DNA of 64,000 nucleotides from Planktothricoides raciborskii GIHE-MW2 (lineage in GTDB: Bacteria; Cyanobacteriota; Cyanobacteriia; Cyanobacteriales; Laspinemataceae): positions 1,491,001 to 1,555,000 of the forward strand of contig NZ_CP159837.1 of the NCBI RefSeq assembly GCF_040564635.1. The letters are read 5' to 3'. The number at the start of each line of letters is the position of its first letter. The stretch's first letter is position 1. The position numbers were made by a program, and so were the translations under genes. Of this stretch, positions 37,946 to 46,945 are shown one piece after another. Below the pieces are notes generated by a model. It saw only the letters and a program-made list of their open reading frames with translations, had not been told where the DNA came from and ran no database searches.

Positions 37946-38919
37946 TAAGAATATCCATGACATCGAATGTTTCTTCTTCATCCCCACTCGCTGGGGATAT
38001 TAATTGAATGGAAACAGAGAGGGATAGCGCTTGACTTTTGAGGCTTACTTTTATCCCCACTCGCTGGGGATATTAATTGAATGGAAACATGGTAGTCTTG
38101 AATGCCTTACGCTCTTGACGGGCACTAATCCCCACTCGCTGGGGATATTAATTGAATGGAAACGATAGTGCCGGGGAACCGGGAGGCGATCGCCTGTGGT
38201 GATCCCCACTCGCTGGGGATATTAATTGAATGGAAACCTGCCCTTTAAATGGAATAGACTTAATTAGTGATTTTGGATTTATCCCCACTCGCTGGGGATA
38301 TTAATTGAATGGAAACGAATTGCTGCTTGGTCAATAGAATCAACTAGCGATTTGTATCCCCACTCGCTGGGGATATTAATTGAATGGAAACGAGCGCTAA
38401 CTGATTTAAATAATGGATTAACCTCCGCATCCCCACTCGCTGGGGATATTAATTGAATGGAAACGATATCAAATACTTTTTGAATAAACTCTAGAGGAAC
38501 ATCCTTATGGAATATCCCCACTCGCTGGGGATATTAATTGAATGGAAACTCTTCTTATCAGCTTTGCTTTGGGCTTCAAGCCCGAAAAAAATCCCCACTC
38601 GCTGGGGATATTAATTGAATGGAAACGGCAATTGTTGCCAGTCGTAATAGGCGATCGCCTCACCCTATCCCCACTCGCTGGGGATATTAATTGAATGGAA
38701 ACTCTACTCATTTGAGGATTAAATAAGTCTATTACTACTGTATCCCCACTCGCTGGGGATATTAATTGAATGGAAACTTAAAAGATGGTTTAAGTTGTAG
38801 TCCCATGTATTGAATCCCCACTCGCTGGGGATATTAATTGAATGGAAACAATAATCAATTGGTTTGAAGCAATTGTCAACTTGATCACGTCGTTGATCCC
38901 CACTCGCTGGGGATATTAA

Positions 38920-39069
<150 letters not shown>

Positions 39070-39345
39070 TGAATGGAAACCGGCAAAAGTTGTCGAGCGG
39101 GCATTTTGGAAGTACCGCGAATCCCCACTCGCTGGGGATATTAATTGAATGGAAACGGTAGTTTCATTTTGATTTTTGGAAAATTTACCTAAATTATTCT
39201 ATCCCCACTCGCTGGGGATATTAATTGAATGGAAACCTTACACCCTCACTGACCATTGCCTTGATTTCCTCGAAATCCCCACTCGCTGGGGATATTAATT
39301 GAATGGAAACTCTATTTCTTTCCTTTAATATATCTTGAAGAATAG

Positions 39346-39465
<120 letters not shown>

Positions 39466-39645
39466 TGAATATAAGACGATGGAAATATTAGATATGGAGG
39501 ATCCCCACTCGCTGGGGATATTAATTGAATGGAAACTTCGCCTTATCTATCTGTATGGATAATGCGTAAATCTATCCCCACTCGCTGGGGATATTAATTG
39601 AATGGAAACGTAGATTAGTAGTATCCCGGTTAAGCATTGCGCTAA

Positions 39646-39783
<138 letters not shown>

Positions 39784-41236
39784 TAACTACTCTTAAGCCT
39801 ATCCAATCTTTATCCCCACTCGCTGGGGATATTAATTGAATGGAAACAATCCTAAATGGTACACTTAAACCTCCCTTTTAATTATTGATAAATCCCCACT
39901 CGCTGGGGATATTAATTGAATGGAAACATCCGTAATGAACAATACTTAGGAGAGGATAAATCCCCACTCGCTGGGGATATTAATTGAATGGAAACAATGC
40001 AAGAGGCGGGCAAGGTTGTCTGGGAAAAAGCATCCCCACTCGCTGGGGATATTAATTGAATGGAAACAAGGAGAATAATTTTTCTAACTTGTTAACATTG
40101 GTATCCCCACTCGCTGGGGATATTAATTGAATGGAAACTAAGAACGCCTTTCCCTCTGGTGTTAACCCGACTACTTATCCCCACTCGCTGGGGATATTAA
40201 TTGAATGGAAACGATGGGATATAACAGAGGCTAATAAATTACAAACCTTTTATCCCCACTCGCTGGGGATATTAATTGAATGGAAACTGGTAGCTTCAAG
40301 AAGAACTTCATGCATCCATTTATCGAATCCCCACTCGCTGGGGATATTAATTGAATGGAAACCCACAGTCACGAACTGCATTCCATCCCCATCGACATCG
40401 CCTATCCCCACTCGCTGGGGATATTAATTGAATGGAAACTTCACCAGTCCGGCCACAAAGGACCGGCTATCATACTTCTATCCCCACTCGCTGGGGATAT
40501 TAATTGAATGGAAACGATCGCGAATCATAGAGCGCTCCAGTTGTGCGAAGCCCGCCATATCCCCACTCGCTGGGGATATTAATTGAATGGAAACATTCGG
40601 AAAGAGTTAATCAGAGCATTTGACTTTTCCGATATCCCCACTCGCTGGGGATATTAATTGAATGGAAACACTGTTGCCATTTTCTTTGTTGCATTAGCCA
40701 ATTTGTTGTATCCCCACTCGCTGGGGATATTAATTGAATGGAAACATAAACCTACCTTTTCCTATGCTCGTTACCTTGGATCCCCACTCGCTGGGGATAT
40801 TAATTGAATGGAAACTCTACTTGGCTAACTATTACAAGGTCTTCGTCTTCTAATCCCCACTCGCTGGGGATATTAATTGAATGGAAACTCATTCCCTTAG
40901 CAGACCAGTTGAGAGCACCCGGCCAATCCCCACTCGCTGGGGATATTAATTGAATGGAAACGCTCCTCAATGCTCCAACCTTGAAGGGTGAGTGGTTGAT
41001 TCAATCCCCACTCGCTGGGGATATTAATTGAATGGAAACGTGGGCTCGGTATGAGCTGTTATTGCCTTAGCTAAGGGACATCCCCACTCGCTGGGGATAT
41101 TAATTGAATGGAAACCCATTGACCTCCGTGAATAATCTCATGCAAGGTCATTAAATCCCCACTCGCTGGGGATATTAATTGAATGGAAACAGAATTGCCC
41201 GATAGCCATTTGCACTGTACGCAGTTCACCATTCTT

Positions 41237-41272
41237 ATCCCCAGCGAGTGGGGATATTAATTGAATGGAAAC
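41237..41272 (+). repeat. CRISPR repeat 76 with inverted stem-loop
   Basis: This repeat reads ATCCCCAGCGAGTGGGGA where all others read ATCCCCACTCGCTGGGGA. The loop ACTCGCT is replaced by its exact reverse complement, AGCGAGT, and the rest of the repeat is unchanged. Confidence 0.97.
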
Positions 41273-42127
41273 AAGGAGAAGCTTCTTGATAGAGGTCATG
41301 TCCTAATATCCCCACTCGCTGGGGATATTAATTGAATGGAAACTTATAATCCTCCAAAGTAGCCCCGACCACTTGGGAGGAATACTCATCCCCACTCGCT
41401 GGGGATATTAATTGAATGGAAACTCGCGGGAATCGTTGCTTTTCCAAAGTTCATCTTTATCCCCACTCGCTGGGGATATTAATTGAATGGAAACTAAGTT
41501 TTTCTTAAGTTAGCTGAATTGATTGTAAATCCCCACTCGCTGGGGATATTAATTGAATGGAAACTCAACATAAAAGCAATACCTTGAATAGTAGCCCAGT
41601 TCAATCCCCACTCGCTGGGGATATTAATTGAATGGAAACAGTCAGTGGGATTTCCGCATCCCCGAATTTGATAGCTAAAGATCCCCACTCGCTGGGGATA
41701 TTAATTGAATGGAAACAATCCCTATCCGGTCAAGAGTAGAGAACCCTTGACCAGAATCCCCACTCGCTGGGGATATTAATTGAATGGAAACGTTAAGGGC
41801 TTTAGTTGCTCAACGATTGCGGCTTCAGCATCCCCACTCGCTGGGGATATTAATTGAATGGAAACTGGAAGGTAGCCCCCTAGGACAAAGCAGTCATACA
41901 ATCCCCACTCGCTGGGGATATTAATTGAATGGAAACCATTGGTAGAACGGGGCTTCGATAATGGCTAGGTCCTGATCCCCACTCGCTGGGGATATTAATT
42001 GAATGGAAACGTTCCAAAGCACGACGACGAAGGGCTTGAAGTTTGACCATCCCCACTCGCTGGGGATATTAATTGAATGGAAACAGATAGGGCGTCCATA
42101 GGATTTAGGGGTAGGTAACTTAACCTT

Positions 42128-42688
42128 ATCCCCACTCGCTGGGGATACTAATTGATTGGAAACTCGCGCGTTCATAATTAAACTCTGTTAGTTCATCCTG
42201 GTATCCCCACTCGCTGGGGATACTAATTGATTGGAAACAGCATTTCGGCGTCTGTCGCGTTTAGCAGTTGCTTAACTCTATCCCCACTCGCTGGGGATAC
42301 TAATTGATTGGAAACTAAGACCTTACCTTTCAAACCACTCATGCTATGAAGAACTATCCCCACTCGCTGGGGATACTAATTGATTGGAAACAAAACGTAA
42401 TCTGACAGGCTTAAAGTGAAGCTGTTTAATATCCCCACTCGCTGGGGATACTAATTGAATGGAAACGGAATCCCTTTCTTCTGCTGTAAAGGTTTTTCTC
42501 GACAGTCAATCCCCACTCGCTGGGGATACTAATTGAATGGAAACGTCAAGGTCTTTCTTGACAGTCATATTTGATTTTTATCCCCACTCGCTGGGGATAC
42601 TAATTGAATGGAAACTCACCACATCGGCGGTGTATGCCGGTGGAGCGATCGCATCCCCACTCGCTGGGGATACTAATTGAATGGAAAC
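42128..42688 (+). repeat. Block of variant CRISPR repeats 88-95
   Basis: Repeats 88-95 share a T-to-C change (GATACTAATTG instead of GATATTAATTG). Repeats 88-91 also have GATTGG in place of GAATGG. The last repeat (96) returns to the consensus. The variants mark the leader-distal, older end. Confidence 0.95.
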
Positions 42689-42849
42689 CCTCTACTAAGG
42701 CTTCATTCCAAGATGCTCCTTGCTGGGCACATCCCCACTCGCTGGGGATATTAATTGAATGGAAACGCCATGACCATCGGCAGAAACTTGATGGTAAACA
42801 TTGCTGCAAATGGTTTTCCACTTGCAGGGAACAATTGAACAAAAATAGT

Positions 42850-42887
42850 AAAAGCGATCGCCCATTTTCTGTAAGCGATCGCTTTTT
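42850..42887 (+). terminator. HIP1-based terminator downstream of the CRISPR array
   Basis: AAAAGCGATCGC (42850-42861) pairs with GCGATCGCTTTT (42875-42886) across a 13-base loop, followed by T. Two HIP1 octamers form the stem. It stands 84 bases past the last repeat in the direction of array transcription. Confidence 0.75.
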
Positions 42888-42947
42888 AATTACTGATTAA
42901 TAAATTTCTCTCTCTCATCTGCCCGATTCAACCAGCCCGGTAAGTGA

Positions 42948-43169
42948 ACCCCACCCCATTTTTATGGGCGGCAAAATTATTTCGGCAGTCCTCCTTATAA
43001 TTTTACCAATCAAACTTGTGAATATTTTCTGCCTCCACCAAAACCCACGGAACAGGATATCCAAGTTCACGCTTATCACTTATGGCAACGGATGGGTTGT
43101 CCTGAAGGGCAAGATGTAGAAATTTGGCAACAAGCCCGTCAAGAATTAGAAGAAAGTTGGCTTAACTAA
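42948..43169 (+). pseudogene. DUF2934-like gene remnant
   Basis: The frame ending at the TAA at 43167 encodes DIQVHAYHLWQRMGCPEGQD followed by VEIWQQARQELEESWLN. This matches the pattern of DUF2934 (R/HAYxLWExxGxPEGxDxxxWxxAxxEL), a short domain of unknown function. The frame is open from 42948 but has no ATG, GTG or TTG start, so it is probably the 3' remnant of a gene whose start was lost, possibly when the array region expanded. Confidence 0.6.
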
Positions 43170-43186
43170 GTTATTTCAGTTATTTC

Positions 43187-43276
43187 AGGACTTACGCATA
43201 AACCCTAAATATTTACGGTTGATTCGCTTTCTCAACCCTACTTTTACACCTGGATCTTAAATAATGCATAAGTCCT
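43187..43276. repeat. MITE-like element, GGACTTA ends
   Basis: AGGACTTACGCATAA at the left faces TGCATAAGTCCT at the right, 90 bp in all. Same ends as 24969-25062, with a decayed inner hairpin (GGTTGATTCGCTTTCTCAACC). Confidence 0.8.
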
Positions 43277-43426
43277 ATATTTGTTATTTAGTCACTCGTA
43301 GGGGCGTTCTCGCATTCGCCCCTACTGCTCTCTGCCTCCCTACTTATCCGACAGCCCACACCCTAAACCCTACAGCGGTTTTCTGTTGAATAGACCACAG
43401 ATGCTTTGTATATTTTATCGAGGCTT

Positions 43427-43499
43427 GTAGGGGCGAAGCATTCCGGCAGATATTTCTGGTTAAAAGCAGAGATTTAATACCGGAATGCTTCGCCCCTAC
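43427..43499. repeat. MITE-like element with 20-bp perfect inverted ends
   Basis: GTAGGGGCGAAGCATTCCGG (43427-43446) and its exact complement (43480-43499) enclose 33 bases. The same arm family (GTAAGGGCAAAGCATTCGGG) forms the block at 57041-57232. A third related hairpin (GTAGGGGCGTTCTCGCATTC) is at 43299-43326. The remainder of the 43170-43568 gap contains no gene. Confidence 0.85.
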
Positions 43500-43568
43500 G
43501 GGTATTTGTGGTTTACCAGTCTGAAAACCGCTGTCTTGCCTGATAGTTGCTGGGGACGGTAATCGCAT

Positions 43569-44144
43569 TTAATACAATAATTTATAATAGTGAATCAGGT
43601 AACGAGAAACATTCTGACTGCATCGCTCAAATTGGTAACCGGAAAGAGTTAAATTTTCATAACTTTTTTCTGTGAGTAAAATATCTCCGCCATTGGCAAT
43701 ATCTTCCCCCAATTTATAAGATAAATTGACCTCATGGCCATAGACTCCCTCATCTCCAGCATCCAGCATTAGGCCATAACCAATGCCAATAGCCACCCCC
43801 AAGGCTTCATCTTCAGCAATCATCATTCGGGCATCAGCTACTACTTTATTCATGGCGATCGCTGCTTCTAAAGCGCGATCGGGATGGGTAAAACAAGCAT
43901 AAAGATTATCCGCTTTCGGCTGCCATTTAATCGCTTCATGTTGTTTCATCACTGGATCGGCAAGTTCCCGCAAATTGGCCAGCAACTGGAGATAATAAAC
44001 AATTCCATATTTTGCCGTTGTCCTCGTAAATCCGGTGGGATCTAGATTCAAAATCGCCCAATTGCGCCCTAAATCTGCCCACAATTTTTGCTCATCTTCT
44101 TCTCTCACCCGTTGAAATATTCGATTGTTGTTCATATTTGACAC
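43569..44144 (-). CDS. Class III nucleotidyl cyclase-like domain protein
   Basis: A 191-aa single-domain protein resembling the catalytic fold of adenylate/guanylate cyclases. WAILNLDPTGFTRTTAKYG fits the first metal-binding strand, ADNLYACFTHPDRALEAAIA the second, and VYGHEVNLSYKLGEDIANGG with ILLTEKSYENL the end of the domain. The usual second metal aspartate stands in AD rather than GD, and the transition-state Arg/Asn pair is not clear, so catalytic activity is doubtful. It lacks sensor domains, so it may be a non-catalytic cyclase homologue. It is 67 bases downstream of arsS on the same strand. Confidence 0.75.
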   Translation of the reverse strand: MSNMNNNRIFQRVREEDEQKLWADLGRNWAILNLDPTGFTRTTAKYGIVYYLQLLANLRELADPVMKQHEAIKWQPKADNLYACFTHPDRALEAAIAMNKVVADARMMIAEDEALGVAIGIGYGLMLDAGDEGVYGHEVNLSYKLGEDIANGGDILLTEKSYENLTLSGYQFERCSQNVSRYLIHYYKLLY

Positions 44145-44211
44145 CCATCTATGAAAAATTCAAAAATTTTACCCTGAAACAATCTAACCATTCCCTAATC
44201 TAAATCTAATT

Positions 44212-45273
44212 TTACACTAATGCCCCTCCACAACTCGACCCAGACCCAGCGGTACAGCCATAACAATAATTAGCAGTTTGTACCGTTGAAATTATATCTA
44301 AATTTTCGGCTTCTAGTAACTTAGCTAACGTTAAAGCTTCTCCATTTGCTGTGCGGGCGGGTAAACCTTCCATTTGGTTAAAATCGCAATCATAAACATT
44401 GCCTAAATAGTCAATGGATAACTCATGGCGACACATTAATTGAGGAATAGTAGCTGGGTTGTAATTATGCTCTAAAAATTTCAAATAAGGCTGATAAAGC
44501 TGGTGATGTTGTAACTGAAACTTAGTCCGACCAATGGGCAGATTGGTAATGGTTAATAGCTGGTTAAACTGAATGCTAAAATGTTTTTTTAAGAACGATT
44601 CATAGGCGTTTTTCAGTCGATACTGATCTGGGGTTAAAGCAAACTTTTCCGATTTAGGCAGTGCCGGGTTATAGACTAAATCGAGAATTAAATTGGGGTC
44701 GCTGCCGTAGCCAAGCTGGTTTAATTTCTGCAAGGCTTTGATTGAGTCATTATAAACTCCTTTGCCCCGCAGTTTATCTACATTGTCTTCTAGGTAACAA
44801 GGCAAAGATGCCACTATTCTGACTTTTTGACTGGCACAATATTCGGGAATATCTTCATATCCCGGTTCAAAATAAATGGTCAAATTCGACCGGACAATTA
44901 CCTCTTTGCCTTGGTTTCTAGCGGCTTCGACAATGGGTTTGAATCCATACAGCATTTCCGGCGCCCCTCCGGTGATATCCACGGTTTTAATTTGGGGAAA
45001 TTGGGCGATCGCCTGTAAAATCTGCTGGCAAATTTCCGGGGAAAGTTCTTCGGTTCGCGTCGGACTTGCTTCTACATGACAATGAGTACAAGCCAGATTA
45101 CAACGTCTCCCTAGATTAATTTGTAAAACCGTAATTTTATTTTTGGTTAAAGGGGCATTTAGCTTTTGCTGAAACGGGGTAATTGTGGTGTTGGAAACCT
45201 GGTTAGCGGCTAATTGAATCATATCCTTTGGGTGATTTTTGATCTTTTGATCGGTTTTGACACTGTACAACAA
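44212..45273 (-). CDS. arsS: Arsenosugar biosynthesis radical SAM protein ArsS
   Basis: Radical S-adenosylmethionine enzyme of the ArsS/rSAM-Cys-rich family, which joins the 5'-deoxyadenosyl group to methylated arsenic in arsenosugar synthesis. In the 353-aa protein the cluster motif CxxxCxxC is C58-C62-C65 (RRCNLACTHCHVEASPT). The C-terminal Cys-rich tail is YCYGCTAGSGSSCGGAL, as expected for the family (DUF3641 type). ArsM, its usual partner, is not in the window. The start could also be the Met at residue 18 (MIQLAANQVSN). It is followed at 67 bases by the cyclase-like gene. Confidence 0.88.
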   Translation of the reverse strand: MLYSVKTDQKIKNHPKDMIQLAANQVSNTTITPFQQKLNAPLTKNKITVLQINLGRRCNLACTHCHVEASPTRTEELSPEICQQILQAIAQFPQIKTVDITGGAPEMLYGFKPIVEAARNQGKEVIVRSNLTIYFEPGYEDIPEYCASQKVRIVASLPCYLEDNVDKLRGKGVYNDSIKALQKLNQLGYGSDPNLILDLVYNPALPKSEKFALTPDQYRLKNAYESFLKKHFSIQFNQLLTITNLPIGRTKFQLQHHQLYQPYLKFLEHNYNPATIPQLMCRHELSIDYLGNVYDCDFNQMEGLPARTANGEALTLAKLLEAENLDIISTVQTANYCYGCTAGSGSSCGGALV

Positions 45274-45628
45274 ATTGTTGTTTGTTGTTGGTTGTTAGTT
45301 GTTAGTTGTTGGTTGTTGGTTATTTGTTATTTGTTATTTAATAACATTAATTGATAGCAACTAGCAGTTAGTGACTAGCGGTTAACAAGAAACAACTAAC
45401 AACTAACAACAAAAAATCCTTGGTTAAGAAAATTTAACATAAGTCTAATGAAAGCTTTGATTGCCTTTAACCACAGGGATAGGGGCGATCGCGCATAATA
45501 TTTAATATAAATTTGTATCAGTAAATACAAAAGGTTCCGGTAAAGTTTCTCTAAGGGCTGAATCTTATAACAAGAATCACTGACAAATCATTAATTCGCG
45601 TAATCCCTCAATTTTTAGGAGTACTGCC
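45274..45628. repeat. TTGTTAG/CTAACAA foldback and small-gene promoter region
   Basis: GTTGTTAGTTGTTGGTTG runs (45278-45330) face AACAACTAACAACTAACAAC (45390-45410). The remaining 200 bases hold the promoter region of the 53-aa gene and a well-placed AGGAG at 45617-45621. Confidence 0.7.
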
Positions 45629-45790
45629 ATGACTACCCAAGCCAAAGCCAGATTTTTACTAGCCCGTCAGCGTCAACGTCAACGTAACCGCCAAGACTCT
45701 CAGGTGACATTGCTGGCGCAACAAACAGGGCTATCAAGCGGTACATCTGATGTCACCGATTTTATAAGCGATCGCAATCAAATAATCTAA
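45629..45790 (+). CDS. Small basic protein, 53 aa
   Basis: ATG at 45629 with a good ribosome-binding AGGAG 7 bases upstream; stop TAA at 45788-45790. The peptide has a basic Arg/Gln-rich N-terminal half (LLARQRQRQRNRQDSQ) and a polar Ser/Thr/Asp C-terminal half ending in DRNQII. No family recognised. The Shine-Dalgarno and the immediately following gene (1-base gap) suggest a real translated pair. It could be a nucleic-acid-binding or regulatory peptide. Confidence 0.6.
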   Translation: MTTQAKARFLLARQRQRQRNRQDSQVTLLAQQTGLSSGTSDVTDFISDRNQII

Positions 45791-45791
45791 A

Positions 45792-45980
45792 ATGGTAAAA
45801 AACGCGATGAAATTTTCCTATCACCGAATCACCCAACCTTGGCAACCACTGACTTTAGAAGTCATTGAGGCAGAAATCTTAGATCGAGATCATCTCCGTA
45901 ACGGAAAAACCCGCACCATAAAGGAAATGCCGATGCCTCAACGTCCATTTTCTTTTGCCAAAACTATCTTGTGTCAATAA
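45792..45980 (+). CDS. Small protein, weakly DUF4278-like, 57-62 aa
   Basis: Starts 1 base after the stop of the 53-aa gene, so translational coupling is likely. An alternative start is the ATG at 45807 (MKFSYHRITQPWQ). The N-terminal 25 residues faintly resemble the DUF4278 pattern (MKxxYRG, then PPxVEVxExE), here as MKFSYHRI and PLTLEVIEAEIL, but the conserved GxYRG is missing. Function unknown. A palindromic AAACCCGGTTT element follows at 46022. Confidence 0.5.
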   Translation: MVKNAMKFSYHRITQPWQPLTLEVIEAEILDRDHLRNGKTRTIKEMPMPQRPFSFAKTILCQ

Positions 45981-46014
45981 TGATTCGTGGTGGGATTTTT
46001 CCGCATTACCAGCA

Positions 46015-46206
46015 TCAAAACCAAAAACCCGGTTTTTTCACGAAAACCGGGTTTTTTGGCGATAAAATTCGGTTCTGTAAGGACAGGACATCGCCTGATG
46101 GTCTTATTCTTTGGGAGATTACTTCATATGGACGTTTTTTCACGCTCGTTTGATCTGTAAAGGGAAATGGAACCAAGATAATATCGCCGAAACTATAACT
46201 GGTCAT
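46015..46206 (-). pseudogene. Truncated MazF/PemK-type toxin gene
   Basis: The start ATG at 46204-46206 overlaps the antitoxin's end. The first 30 residues (TSYSFGDIILVPFPFTDQ, then KKRPYEVIS) are the N-terminus of a MazF/PemK ribonuclease. After that the frame diverges into unrelated sequence and enters the AAACCCGGTTT palindrome, stopping after about 63 codons instead of the usual 110. The catalytic core beyond the first beta strands is missing, so it is not a functional toxin. Confidence 0.8.
46022..46057. repeat. AAAACCCGGTTTT / AAAACCGGGTTTT palindrome
   Basis: Two copies of the 13-bp arm, inverted and separated by CACG-containing bases, with T-runs on both sides, so it could stop transcription from either direction. 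Same family as the units at 62.2-63.7 kb. Confidence 0.8.
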
Positions 46207-46402
46207 AGTCAGCATCCTCATCGTTATCCCAAATCTTGGCAAAAGCGGTTTCCGAAAGTTTCCCCGCCGCACGATTTAAGAGAATCCTGTCATTTTTCTC
46301 TAACAGGAAGTCCACAAAATATTCTACTTCTGTAATTTTATCGGGAGGTAAATTGCGGATTTTTTTGATTAAGTTTGTTTCTGAATAAATCCCTGAATTC
46401 AT
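46193..46402 (-). CDS. Antitoxin of a MazF-type pair (DUF2281-like)
   Basis: A 69-aa protein with the sequence LIKKIRNLPPDKITEVEYFV, then DFLLEK, and a C-terminal acidic tail (KIWDNDEDADYDQL). This is typical of small cyanobacterial antitoxins that precede PemK/MazF toxin genes. Its last codons overlap the ATG of the truncated toxin (ATGA-type coupling), as expected for a toxin-antitoxin operon. With the toxin broken, the antitoxin is an orphan. Confidence 0.8.
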   Translation of the reverse strand: MNSGIYSETNLIKKIRNLPPDKITEVEYFVDFLLEKNDRILLNRAAGKLSETAFAKIWDNDEDADYDQL

Positions 46403-46945
46403 ATTCTCTATAATTCTTTTATGAGAGTTTTGACTTTCAAATCATCAACACCATAAAGAAGCGTAAAATAGCTATTTGTTAGCATAGCACACAAAGGCAC
46501 GGTGTGGGTGTCGCGAGTTGAAAGGAAAAAGAATGAAAAAGGGCGATTCCGCGTGCATATCGGATTCCGAAGCTTGCCCCCACTTCGGCGGGGGTAAAAT
46601 CCCTTGAACGTTTTAGAATTAAAGCCCTGGAAACAGAAAAGATTCTGTATTCAGGAATCCGATTTAAGTAGGTGAACATAATTAATTGCACTTTTCGTTC
46701 TCCGCCAATAGGCTTTGGATTCCCGCCTTCGCGGGAATGACAGTTTTTCTTCTGTTATGGTCTGTAGTGCATTTATTTCTGCCCACCTACTTACCCCGAT
46801 TGATTGCCCATGTTGAAATGTTAATATGTTAAATCTTGATAAAGATTGGCAAAACTATCGATTTTTTTTATGGAAAATTTCTCTGTTTATATGATAGTTT
46901 AAATATGAGAGTTTAAATCGACAATCCCTAGAGGATCGGACTGCC
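46403..46945. other. Intergenic region with CATTCCCGC element
   Basis: Contains the palindrome ATTCCCGC-CTTC-GCGGGAAT (46719-46738), an inverted relative of the element at 18259-18323, and a CCCCCACTTCGGCGGGGG foldback near 46575. The 70-codon frame at 46479-46691 lacks gene character. An AT-rich stretch before 46946 probably holds the tpsA promoter. Confidence 0.6.
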
